A stretch of DNA of 64,000 nucleotides from Flavimobilis marinus (GTDB lineage Bacteria > Actinomycetota > Actinomycetes > Actinomycetales > Cellulomonadaceae). Position numbers and translations under genes: made by a program. Position 1 is the first letter of the stretch. Each line of letters opens with the position of its first letter. Location: assembly GCF_900113055.1 (NCBI RefSeq), contig NZ_FONZ01000001.1:558001-622000 (forward strand), written 5' to 3'. This document shows positions 12,061-19,858 of the stretch, piece after piece. The notes below the pieces were generated by a model. It was not told the origin of the DNA. It worked only from the letters and a program-made list of their open reading frames with translations, and did not search any database.

Positions 12061-12942
12061 TCAGCGGAAGATGACCGTCCGGTGCCCGTTGAGGAGCACG
12101 CGGTGCTCGGCGTGCCAGCGCACAGCCCGGGCGAGCACGCGGCGCTCGACGTCCTGACCGAGCGCGACCATGGCGTCGGTGCTCCGGGAGTGGTCGACGC
12201 GCTCGACGTCCTGCTCGATGATCGGGCCCTCGTCGAGGTCGCCGGTCACGTAGTGCGACGTCGCGCCGATCAGCTTCACGCCGCGCGAGTGCGCCTGGTG
12301 GTAAGGCTTGGCGCCCTTGAAGCTGGGCAGGAACGAGTGGTGGATGTTGATGATGCGGCCCTCGAGCTTGCGGCACAGGTCGTCCGAGAGGATCTGCATG
12401 TACCGGGCCAGGACGACGAGCTCGACGTCGAGCTCCTCCACGAGCGCCAGCAGGCGCGCCTCCGCGTCGGCCTTGGTGTCCTTCGTGACCGGGATGTGGT
12501 GGAAGGTCTTGCCGTAGAACTCCGCGAGCGGCTCGAGGTCGCGGTGGTTGCCCGCGACGCCGACGACGTCGATCGGCAGGTCCTCCGACCGCTGCCGGAA
12601 GAGCAGGTCGTGCAGACAGTGCGCGGCCGTCGAGACCAGGACGAGCGTGCGCACGGGGCGCCCGACGACGTCGAGGTGCCAGGTCATGGAGAACTGGGCG
12701 GCCAACGCGGTGAGCGCCTCGGTGAGCTCCTCGCGCGCGACGGCGGCCTCGACCTGGACGCGCATGAAGAACAGGTGCGTCTCCGGGTCCCCGAACTGCT
12801 GCGACTCGGTGATGTTGCCCCCGTGCTCGGCGAGCAGGCCGGCGACGGCGTGCACGATGCCCGCGCGGTCGGGGCACGACAGCGTGAGCACCCAGTGCAC
12901 AGGCTCGGCGGGCGCGGCAGGGGAGGAGGTCAGGTCGGTCAC
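12061..12942 (-). CDS. purU: Formyltetrahydrofolate deformylase
   Basis: PurU hydrolyses 10-formyl-THF to THF and formate, balancing the one-carbon pool and feeding PurT. The 293-residue protein has an N-terminal ACT regulatory domain (about 15-95) and a formyltransferase-fold domain with INIHHSFLPSFKGAKPY and GATSHYVTGDLDEGPI, the latter carrying the active-site aspartate. The GTG at 12942 is chosen because TAGCCT lies seven bases upstream with no ribosome site, suggesting a leaderless mRNA. A longer upstream frame overlaps the GNAT gene and is rejected. The neighbouring glyA and folD are also one-carbon genes. Confidence 0.95.
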   Translation of the reverse strand: MTDLTSSPAAPAEPVHWVLTLSCPDRAGIVHAVAGLLAEHGGNITESQQFGDPETHLFFMRVQVEAAVAREELTEALTALAAQFSMTWHLDVVGRPVRTLVLVSTAAHCLHDLLFRQRSEDLPIDVVGVAGNHRDLEPLAEFYGKTFHHIPVTKDTKADAEARLLALVEELDVELVVLARYMQILSDDLCRKLEGRIINIHHSFLPSFKGAKPYHQAHSRGVKLIGATSHYVTGDLDEGPIIEQDVERVDHSRSTDAMVALGQDVERRVLARAVRWHAEHRVLLNGHRTVIFR

Positions 12943-12949
12943 GAACCCC

Positions 12950-12955
12950 AGGCTA
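12950..12955 (-). promoter_or_regulatory. Leaderless -10 of purU
   Basis: TAGCCT on the minus strand, a 7-nt spacer and the GTG start codon. Confidence 0.5.
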
Positions 12956-13089
12956 GTGGGCCGCTGGGCAGCAGCGACGGCGTGCTCAGGAGGCGGACCG
13001 GACGCGGTGTCCCGACACGTCTGCAGCGCCCGGTCCTGTGGGTGGACGGCCGGTGGTCCCGTGCGGGGTGACCTGACACGATGGGCGGC

Positions 13090-13569
13090 ATGAGTGAGCT
13101 GCGGATCGACACGGTGGGTACCGACGACTCCGGCGAGCTGCTGACCCTGCGTCGGGCGGCGTTCGTCACGGAGGCCCAGGTCTACGAGGATCCCAACATC
13201 CCGCCCCTGACGCAGACGCTCGACGAGCTGCGCGAGGACCTCGTGCGCGACGACGTCATCACGCTCGGCGCGTGGGACGGCCACCGCCTCGTCGGGTCGG
13301 TCCGCGTCGAGCTCGAGCCCGGCAAAGCGACGCTCGGCCGGCTCGCCGTCGCGCCCGACCGTCAGGGGGAGGGGATCGGCACGCAGATGATGCTGTCCGT
13401 CCCGCCGCTGTTGCCCGACGACGTCGAGGAGATCTGGGTCTTCACGGGCCGCGACTCCAAGCAGAACCTCACGATGTACGCGAACCGCGGCTACGAGCAC
13501 CAGTACGACCAGGCGGCGGGCGACCTCACCTACGCGTACCTGCGCAAGATCCTGGGCGAGCAGGGCTGA
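13090..13569 (+). CDS. GNAT-family N-acetyltransferase
   Basis: The 159-residue protein has a single GNAT fold. Motif A is visible as LGRLAVAPDRQGEGIGTQMM, where the Q/R-x-x-G-x-G/A loop binds acetyl-CoA pyrophosphate. The C-terminal strand contains NLTMYANRGYEHQ. The substrate is unknown. Two ATGs are possible: 13081 and 13090. The second is preferred since CACGAT lies seven bases before it, matching the leaderless spacing seen for neighbours. The gene is divergent from purU and precedes the glyA riboswitch. Confidence 0.85.
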   Translation: MSELRIDTVGTDDSGELLTLRRAAFVTEAQVYEDPNIPPLTQTLDELREDLVRDDVITLGAWDGHRLVGSVRVELEPGKATLGRLAVAPDRQGEGIGTQMMLSVPPLLPDDVEEIWVFTGRDSKQNLTMYANRGYEHQYDQAAGDLTYAYLRKILGEQG

Positions 13570-13625
13570 GCGCGGCCGAGCCGCCCGTTCGTGGAATGCC
13601 CTGGCCCGGCCCGCCGGTCCCTTGC

Positions 13626-13631
13626 TAGCAT
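13626..13631 (+). promoter_or_regulatory. glyA -10 element
   Basis: TAGCAT places the transcription start near 13638, at the 5' edge of the riboswitch. No clear -35 is seen. Confidence 0.5.
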
Positions 13632-13637
13632 GAGCGC

Positions 13638-13716
13638 GCCGCGACTGGCGCATCAGGTGGGTCACCACCGGGGAGCGGCATCTTCATCCTCGACTACGGG
13701 TCGTCCGCCTGGGCCC
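13638..13716 (+). ncRNA. ZTP (pfl-motif) riboswitch ahead of glyA
   Basis: The region carries ZTP-riboswitch hallmarks: a 5' GCGACTGGCG segment, a GGTGG-GTCA-CCACC hairpin followed by GGGGAGCGGC, and after a linker the conserved CCGCCTGGGC (13705-13714). ZTP/ZMP riboswitches sense purine intermediates that build up when 10-formyl-THF is scarce and commonly control glyA and folD. A CCTC segment near 13728 could pair with the GAGG of the glyA ribosome site (13763-13770), suggesting translational control; that pairing is inference. Confidence 0.8.
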
Positions 13717-13773
13717 GGGTCACCATCGCCTCCCGACGTGGCAGGCGTGTGACGACGAGTGATGAGGAGAACC

Positions 13774-15063
13774 ATGAGCGACCAGCAGAACGCCTCACTT
13801 AACCTCGGCCTGGCCGAGGTGGACCCGGAGATCGCCGCCGTCCTCGACGGTGAGCTCGCGCGCCAGCGCGACACCCTCGAGATGATCGCGAGCGAGAACT
13901 TCGTGCCGCGCGCCGTCCTCGAGGCCCAGGGCTCGGTGCTGACGAACAAGTACGCCGAGGGCTACCCGGGCCGCCGCTACTACGGCGGCTGCGAGCAGGT
14001 CGACGTCGCGGAGACCCTCGCGATCCAGCGCGCCAAGGCGCTGTTCGGCGCCGAGCACGCCAACGTCCAGCCGCACTCGGGCGCGACCGCCAACGCCGCC
14101 GTCCTGCACGCCCTGATCAACAAGGGCGACAAGATCATGGGCCTCGAGCTCGCCCACGGCGGCCACCTCACGCACGGCATGAAGATCAACTTCTCCGGCA
14201 AGCTGTACGACGTCGCCGCGTACGGCGTGGACCCCGACACCTACCTCGTGGACATGGACAAGGTCCGCGAGACCGCGCTCGCCGAGCGTCCCGACGTGAT
14301 CATCGGCGGCTGGTCCGCCTACCCGCGCCAGCTCGACTTCGCGGCGTTCCGCTCGATCGCGGACGAGGTCGGCGCGAAGCTCTGGGTCGACATGGCGCAC
14401 TTCGCGGGGCTCGTCGCTGCCGGCCTGCACCCGAGCCCGGTCCCGCACGCCGACGTCGTCTCCTCGACCGTGCACAAGACGATCGGTGGACCGCGCTCCG
14501 GCTTCATCCTGTCCAAGGAGGAGTACGCGAAGAAGATCGACTCCGCCGTCTTCCCCGGACAGCAGGGCGGCCCGCTCATGCACGTGATCGCCGCCAAGGC
14601 CGTCTCGTTCAAGATCGCCGGCTCGGGCGAGTTCGCCGAGCGCCAGCAGCGCGTGCTCAGCGGTGCCAAGATCATCGCCGAGCGCCTGATGGCGAAGGAC
14701 TGCGCCGAGGTCGGCGTCTCGGTCCTCACGGGCGGCACCGACGTGCACCTGGTGCTCGTGGACCTGCGCGCCTCCGAGCTCGACGGCCAGCAGGCAGAGG
14801 ACCTCCTGCACGCCGTCGGCATCACCGTGAACCGCAACGCGGTCCCGTTCGACCCGCGCCCCCCGCGCGTCACCTCGGGCCTGCGCATCGGCACGCCGGC
14901 ACTCGCCACCCGGGGCTTCGGCGACGCCGAGTTCACGGAGGTCGCGGACATCATCGCCACGGCCCTCGTGCAGGGCCTGTCCGCCGACGTCGCGGCTCTC
15001 AAGGCGCGCGTCGACGCGCTCACCGAGCAGTTCCCGCTCTACCCCGGGCTGCAGCAGTACTGA
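13774..15063 (+). CDS. glyA: Serine hydroxymethyltransferase
   Basis: GlyA converts serine and THF to glycine and 5,10-methylene-THF using PLP. The 429-residue protein is full length. It shows [18 protein letters not shown] near the N-terminus, YYGGCEQVD, and the PLP lysine K235 in [13 protein letters not shown]. The ATG at 13774 has a GAGGAGA ribosome site. Expression is probably controlled by the ZTP riboswitch upstream. folD follows 91 bp downstream behind a hairpin, so glyA and folD likely form one regulated unit with reduced read-through. Confidence 0.98.
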   Translation: MSDQQNASLNLGLAEVDPEIAAVLDGELARQRDTLEMIASENFVPRAVLEAQGSVLTNKYAEGYPGRRYYGGCEQVDVAETLAIQRAKALFGAEHANVQPHSGATANAAVLHALINKGDKIMGLELAHGGHLTHGMKINFSGKLYDVAAYGVDPDTYLVDMDKVRETALAERPDVIIGGWSAYPRQLDFAAFRSIADEVGAKLWVDMAHFAGLVAAGLHPSPVPHADVVSSTVHKTIGGPRSGFILSKEEYAKKIDSAVFPGQQGGPLMHVIAAKAVSFKIAGSGEFAERQQRVLSGAKIIAERLMAKDCAEVGVSVLTGGTDVHLVLVDLRASELDGQQAEDLLHAVGITVNRNAVPFDPRPPRVTSGLRIGTPALATRGFGDAEFTEVADIIATALVQGLSADVAALKARVDALTEQFPLYPGLQQY

Positions 15064-15074
15064 GCCCGTCCGCC

Positions 15075-15107
15075 CGCCCGGCGCGCGCCACCCGCGCGCG
15101 CCGGGCG
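15075..15107 (+). terminator. 14-bp GC hairpin between glyA and folD
   Basis: Positions 15075-15088 pair with 15094-15107 around a 5-nt loop, with no T-tract. It may lower transcription into folD rather than end it. Confidence 0.6.
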
Positions 15108-15154
15108 CCGGCGACCGGCCGGCACCCGTGAAGCCCTGAAGCAGTGGAGCAGCG

Positions 15155-16045
15155 ATGACCGCACAGACGTTGGACGGCAAGGCGACCGCAGCCGCGATCA
15201 AGGACGAGCTCACCGTGCGGGTGCGCGCGCTCGCCGAGCGCGGCGTGACCCCCGGGCTCGGGACCGTGCTCGTCGGGGACGACCCCGGAAGCCACGCGTA
15301 CGTGGGCGGGAAGCACCGCGACTGCGCGCAGGTGGGGATCGCGTCGATCCGCGTGGACCTCCCCGGTGACGCGACGCAGGCCGACATCGAGGCCGCGATC
15401 GAGCGTCTCAACGCCGACCCCGCGTGCACGGGCTACATCGTCCAGCTGCCGCTCCCGCGCGGCATCGACACCAACGCCGTGCTCGAGAAGATCGACCCCG
15501 CCAAGGACGCCGACGGCCTCCACCCGACCAACCTCGGGCGCCTGGTGCTGCGCGTCGCCGAGGCCGTGGACTCGCCCCTGCCGTGCACCCCGGCGGGCAT
15601 CCTCGAGCTGGTCCGCCGGCACGGGCTCGACCTCGCGGGCAAGGACGTCGTCGTCCTGGGCCGCGGGACCACCGTCGGGAGATCGATCGGCCTGCTGCTG
15701 ACCCGCAAGGACGTCAACGCGACCGTGACCCTCACGCACACGGGCACCCGCGACGTCGCGCGGCACCTTCGGGAGGCCGACGTGATCGTCGCTGCCGCCG
15801 GCGTGCCGCGGTTCGTGACGACGGACATGGTCAAGCCCGGCGCGATCGTCCTCGACGTCGGCGTGAGCAGGATCGTCGACGGCGACCGCACCCGACTGGT
15901 GGGCGACGTCGATCCCGCGGTCGCCGAGGTCGCGGGCTGGCTGTCGCCGAACCCCGGGGGAGTGGGCCCTATGACCCGCGCGATGCTGCTCGCCAACGTG
16001 GTGGGGGCCGCGGAGCGCGCGGCTGGCATCCACGCCTCAGACTGA
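15155..16045 (+). CDS. folD: Bifunctional methylene-THF dehydrogenase/cyclohydrolase
   Basis: FolD interconverts 5,10-methylene-THF, methenyl-THF and 10-formyl-THF with NADP. The 296-residue protein shows [20 protein letters not shown] with the catalytic Tyr-x3-Lys pattern, [12 protein letters not shown], and the Rossmann segment [17 protein letters not shown]. The ATG at 15155 has a GGAG ribosome site. With glyA and purU it forms a local one-carbon set. The substrate flow glyA to folD to purU closes a loop from serine to formate. Confidence 0.97.
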   Translation: MTAQTLDGKATAAAIKDELTVRVRALAERGVTPGLGTVLVGDDPGSHAYVGGKHRDCAQVGIASIRVDLPGDATQADIEAAIERLNADPACTGYIVQLPLPRGIDTNAVLEKIDPAKDADGLHPTNLGRLVLRVAEAVDSPLPCTPAGILELVRRHGLDLAGKDVVVLGRGTTVGRSIGLLLTRKDVNATVTLTHTGTRDVARHLREADVIVAAAGVPRFVTTDMVKPGAIVLDVGVSRIVDGDRTRLVGDVDPAVAEVAGWLSPNPGGVGPMTRAMLLANVVGAAERAAGIHASD

Positions 16046-16201
16046 CATCCCGAGGGCTGGACCCGGCGGATTCCGGCAAGTCGGGTATCGCGGGCGGTGG
16101 GGGGTGGTCGGGCTGCGCCCGCGTCCGCGCGGCCACCCCTCGTCGTCGTGCTCGTCGCAACGCTCTGACCTGCGGATATGTGTGGGCGGTGGTAGCGGGA
16201 T

Positions 16202-16234
16202 GTTCACCTGCGCGACACCTGACGGAATCCTGAC
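16202..16234 (+). promoter_or_regulatory. PHO-box-like array (three 11-bp direct units)
   Basis: Three consecutive 11-mers, GTTCACCTGCG, CGACACCTGAC and GGAATCCTGAC, share CCTG at the same offset. The first matches the actinobacterial PhoP consensus GKTCAYYYRSG throughout. The third overlaps the expected -35 position, as in PhoP-activated promoters. The controlled gene encodes a secreted nuclease, a classic phosphate-starvation product. Confidence 0.6.
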
Positions 16235-16250
16235 GGACCCCGCCAGCCCC

Positions 16251-16256
16251 TAGGTT
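16251..16256 (+). promoter_or_regulatory. -10 element of secreted nuclease gene
   Basis: TAGGTT lies 16 bp after the last 11-mer of the PHO-box-like array. There is no good -35, which fits an activator-dependent promoter. Confidence 0.5.
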
Positions 16257-16366
16257 CGGACCGGGCAGACCGGCACGAGGCTGGTCAGAGCGGGGCATCA
16301 CAGGCCAGCATGTGACCCCTCATCAGCCCGCACTGGCGCAGGCTGCCTGCGCAGATTGGGGATTTC

Positions 16367-19300
16367 ATGTCCGGAGGTCTGCTCACGCGCAGCATCGCTG
16401 CCGTGGCGGGAGGGTCGCTGATCGCGGTCTCCCTGGCGGTTCCCGCAGCACAGGCGGCGGTCGCACCCGACGCACCTGTTGTCATCAACGAGGTCTACGG
16501 CGGAGGCGGCAACAGCGGCGCGACCCTGCGCAGCGACTTCGTCGAGCTGTTCAACTCGTCGGACGCGGCCGTGAGCCTCGACGGCTGGTCCGTCCAGTAC
16601 GCGAGCGCGACCGGCAACAGCTGGCAGGTGACCGAGCTCTCCGGCAGCATCCCCGCGGGCGAGCACTACCTCGTCAAGCAGGCGGACGGCACCGGAGGCA
16701 CGGTCCCCCTGCCGACGCCGGACATCGCCGGCTCGATCGCCATGGGCGGGTCGAACGCCAAGGTCGCCCTCGTGTCCACGACGGTCGCGATGAGCTGCGG
16801 CAGCGGGTGCGCGGCGCTCCCCGACGTCGTCGACTACGTGGGTATCGGCACCGCGACGGACGCCGCGGGCACGGCGGCCCCGGCCATGTCGAGCACCACC
16901 TCGATCAGCCGCACGGGCGCGGCGAACACGATCGACAACGCGGCGGACTTCGCAGCCGGGGCCCCCACCCCGACCAACGCCGCAGGGCAGACTGCCGCTG
17001 AACCCGACCCGGACCCGGATCCCGATCCGGAGGACCCGACGACCCGGACGATCGCGGAGATCCAGGGCACCGGCGCGGCCTCCCCGTCCGTGGGCTCGAC
17101 CGTGACGACGTCCGGCGTCGTGACAGCGGCCTACCCCTCGGGCGGCCTCAACGGACTCGTGATCCAGACCCCGGGGCCGGACACGACGCCCGGGGCCTCG
17201 GACGCGGTCTTCGTCTACCTCGGCTCCGGCGCGGCGGGCGCCCCCACCGCGACCATCGGCCAGCACGTGAGCGTGACCGGCACGATCGCCGAGTTCAACG
17301 GGCTCACCCAGATTGCCTCGACGAACGCCCAGGTGGTCGTCGACCCCGCGGGCGCAGGCACCGCGGAGGTCGTCGAAGGCCCGTGGCCGACGACGGACGC
17401 CGAGCGCGAGGCCCTCGAGTCGATGCTCTTCCTGCCCGTCGGCGACTTCACCGTGTCGAACACGTACTCGACGAACCAGTACGGCGAGGTGGGGCTGGCG
17501 GCCGGACAGCGTCCGCTGCAGCAGCCGACCGACGTGGCCCGCCCCGGCACCCCGCAGGCGGCCGCTGTCGAGCGGGACAACGCCGCGCGCGGCGTGATCC
17601 TCGACGATGGCGCCTCGACCAACTTCACCGGGGGATCAACCAACCAGGCACTCACCCCGCCGTACGTGTCGCTGACCGAGCCGGTGCGCGTCGGAGCGGC
17701 CGTCACGTTCGACGCGCCCCTCGTGGTCGACTACCGGAACAACGCCTGGAAGCTCAACCCCACGAGCCAGGCCGTCGCGGGGCAGGAGTCCGTGAGCTTC
17801 GAGAACACCCGGACGCAGGCGCCCGACGCCGAGCGCCTGGGCGACGGTGACCTGACCCTCGCGTCCTTCAACGTCCTGAACTACTTCACGACGCTCGGCT
17901 CAGACATCGAGGGCTGCACCGCGTACAACGACCGCGAGGGCGATGGCGTGACCACACGCAGCTGCCCCGACAACGGCCCGCGCGGAGCGTGGGACGCGGC
18001 GGACCTCGAGCGGCAGCAGGCGAAGATCGTGGCGGCCATCAACGCGCTCGACGCCGACGTCGTCGGCCTCATGGAGATCGAGAACTCGGTCGCGCTCGGG
18101 GAGGACGCCGACGAGGCGACCAAGACCCTCGTGGCCGCGCTCAACGCCGACGCCGGAGCCGACGTGTGGGCGGCCGTGCCGTCCTCGGCGGACCTTCCGC
18201 CCGTGACCGAGCAGGACGTGATCACGAACGCCGTCATCTACCGCGCGGGCGCCGTCGCCCCCGTGGGTGACGCGGTGGCGCTCGGCGACCAGAGCGGCCC
18301 CGGTGAGGCTTTCGTCAACGCCCGCGAGCCGATCGGGCAGATCTTCGAGCCGGCCGACGGCGGCGAACCGTTCCTCGTCGTCGTCAACCACTTCAAGTCC
18401 AAGGGCTCGGCCGGTCCGCTGCCCGGGGACGACGACGCCGGCGACGGCCAGGGCTCGTCGAACGCCTCGCGCATGGCGCAGGCGACCGCCCTGAGCGAGT
18501 GGGTGCCGCAGGTCCTCGCCGACGCCAAGACCGCCGGTCACCCGACCGACGCCGTCGCGCTCGTCGGTGACTTCAACTCCTACACCCAGGAGGACCCGCT
18601 CGGCATCCTCTACGACGCCGGCTACGCCAACGCCAACCTGACCCTGGCCCAGACGCCGGAGTACTCGTACAGCTTCAGTGGGCTGGCCGGATCGCTCGAC
18701 CACGTCCTGCTGAACGACGCGATGCTCAGCCGGGCCACGGGCGCGGACATCTGGAACATCAACGCTCCGGAGTCCATCGCACTCGAGTACAGCCGCTACA
18801 ACAGCCACGGCACGCTGTTCCACGAGGCGAGCCCGTTCCGGTCGAGCGACCACGACCCCGTCCTGGTGTCGTTCCGGTCCGCGGACGTCGCGCCGCCGGC
18901 AGACCCGGCACTGACGAGCACGAGCATCGCCGTCGTCGGTGAGGCCGTGGCAGGCACACCGCTCCGGCTGACCGCGAACGTCGAGCCCGAGGCCGCAGGC
19001 ACGATCGAGTTCCGCTCGGGCGACACGGTCCTCGGGACGGTCAAGACCGCCACGGGCGACGCGACCTTGACGGTGACGGCGACCACCGGGACGCACGTCA
19101 TGACGGCGCGGTTCGTCCCCGCGGACGAGTCCGCCTACCGTGCCTCGACGTCCGCGTCGGCCACCGTGACCGTCGTGGCCGCACCGGTGACGAAGTCCAA
19201 GGTCTCGGTGTCGGCGAAACTCTCCACCCCGAAGATCCGCTACGGGGGGAAGGCGACCGTCAAGGTGACGGTCAAGGGTCGCACCGCCGCGCCGTCGGGC

Positions 19301-19753
19301 ACCGTCGAGCTCCGCGAGGGCAGCAAGGTCCTCGCGCGCGGCACGCTGAAGGTGAGCGCGACGACGGGCACCACCACGATCCGGGTGCCCCGGCTTGCCG
19401 TCGGCAAGCACCGGCTCACGGTCCACTACGTGGGGTCGGCGACGACGCTCCCGTACACGGCGAAGCCGCGGACGCTCACGGTCTACCGCGCACGGTCCGT
19501 CGTGACGGCCAAGGTGTCGAAGAGCGGGCGCACGGTGTGGGTGAAGGTGCGGGCCACCGGCTCCTCCACCGCGACCGGCAAGGTGACCGTCCGCGTCGAC
19601 GGCCGCGTCGTCGGCAAGGCGCGGCTCAAGGACGGTGCCGCCACGCTGAAGGTGGCGAAGCCACGCCGCGGCACCCACGTGTACCGCGTCACCTACTCCG
19701 GTACGTCGCAGATCATCGGCGACACCGACGCGAAGCGGGTACGTATCCGCTAG
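16367..19753 (+). CDS. Secreted ExeM/NucH-type nuclease with lamin-tail domain and Ig-like tail
   Basis: The 1128-residue secreted protein has a signal peptide (1-30, AAQA), a lamin-tail domain (about 38-190), an Asp-Pro linker near 210, an OB-fold-like region (about 225-340), an endonuclease/exonuclease/phosphatase domain (about 497-835; SFNVLNYF, LMEIEN, VVNHFKSKG, LVGDFNSY and SSDHDPV carry the metal and catalytic residues) and three Ig-like repeats (about 845-1128). It probably degrades extracellular DNA/RNA for phosphate and nucleosides. The ATG at 16367 gives a clean signal peptide. The tail resembles those of the next gene and of the amylopullulanase. A PHO-box-like promoter precedes it. 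Confidence 0.9.
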   Translation: MSGGLLTRSIAAVAGGSLIAVSLAVPAAQAAVAPDAPVVINEVYGGGGNSGATLRSDFVELFNSSDAAVSLDGWSVQYASATGNSWQVTELSGSIPAGEHYLVKQADGTGGTVPLPTPDIAGSIAMGGSNAKVALVSTTVAMSCGSGCAALPDVVDYVGIGTATDAAGTAAPAMSSTTSISRTGAANTIDNAADFAAGAPTPTNAAGQTAAEPDPDPDPDPEDPTTRTIAEIQGTGAASPSVGSTVTTSGVVTAAYPSGGLNGLVIQTPGPDTTPGASDAVFVYLGSGAAGAPTATIGQHVSVTGTIAEFNGLTQIASTNAQVVVDPAGAGTAEVVEGPWPTTDAEREALESMLFLPVGDFTVSNTYSTNQYGEVGLAAGQRPLQQPTDVARPGTPQAAAVERDNAARGVILDDGASTNFTGGSTNQALTPPYVSLTEPVRVGAAVTFDAPLVVDYRNNAWKLNPTSQAVAGQESVSFENTRTQAPDAERLGDGDLTLASFNVLNYFTTLGSDIEGCTAYNDREGDGVTTRSCPDNGPRGAWDAADLERQQAKIVAAINALDADVVGLMEIENSVALGEDADEATKTLVAALNADAGADVWAAVPSSADLPPVTEQDVITNAVIYRAGAVAPVGDAVALGDQSGPGEAFVNAREPIGQIFEPADGGEPFLVVVNHFKSKGSAGPLPGDDDAGDGQGSSNASRMAQATALSEWVPQVLADAKTAGHPTDAVALVGDFNSYTQEDPLGILYDAGYANANLTLAQTPEYSYSFSGLAGSLDHVLLNDAMLSRATGADIWNINAPESIALEYSRYNSHGTLFHEASPFRSSDHDPVLVSFRSADVAPPADPALTSTSIAVVGEAVAGTPLRLTANVEPEAAGTIEFRSGDTVLGTVKTATGDATLTVTATTGTHVMTARFVPADESAYRASTSASATVTVVAAPVTKSKVSVSAKLSTPKIRYGGKATVKVTVKGRTAAPSGTVELREGSKVLARGTLKVSATTGTTTIRVPRLAVGKHRLTVHYVGSATTLPYTAKPRTLTVYRARSVVTAKVSKSGRTVWVKVRATGSSTATGKVTVRVDGRVVGKARLKDGAATLKVAKPRRGTHVYRVTYSGTSQIIGDTDAKRVRIR

Positions 19754-19765
19754 CACCGAGGAACA

Positions 19766-19799
19766 CCGGGGAGGCCGTGGTCATCCACGGCCTCCCCGG
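19766..19799 (+). terminator. Terminator between nuclease and 5'-nucleotidase genes
   Basis: A perfect 15-bp stem (19766-19780 with 19785-19799) has a TCAT tetraloop and lies 12 bp after the nuclease stop. Partial read-through into the 5'-nucleotidase is possible, since no separate promoter is clear in the remaining 60 bp. Confidence 0.75.
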
Positions 19800-19858
19800 G
19801 GCACGACCCCAGCAACACCGGACGCGCGGTCCTGGCCGCGCAGCGAGAGGAAGCACAC

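Larger units (their letters stand above)
16046..16366 (+). other. 321-bp intergenic region: promoter and leader of secreted nuclease
   Basis: No gene is seen. The distal half holds three tandem 11-mers resembling PHO boxes (16202-16234), a -10 (16251-16256) and a leader of about 100 nt. The proximal half shows nothing recognisable. Confidence 0.6.
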
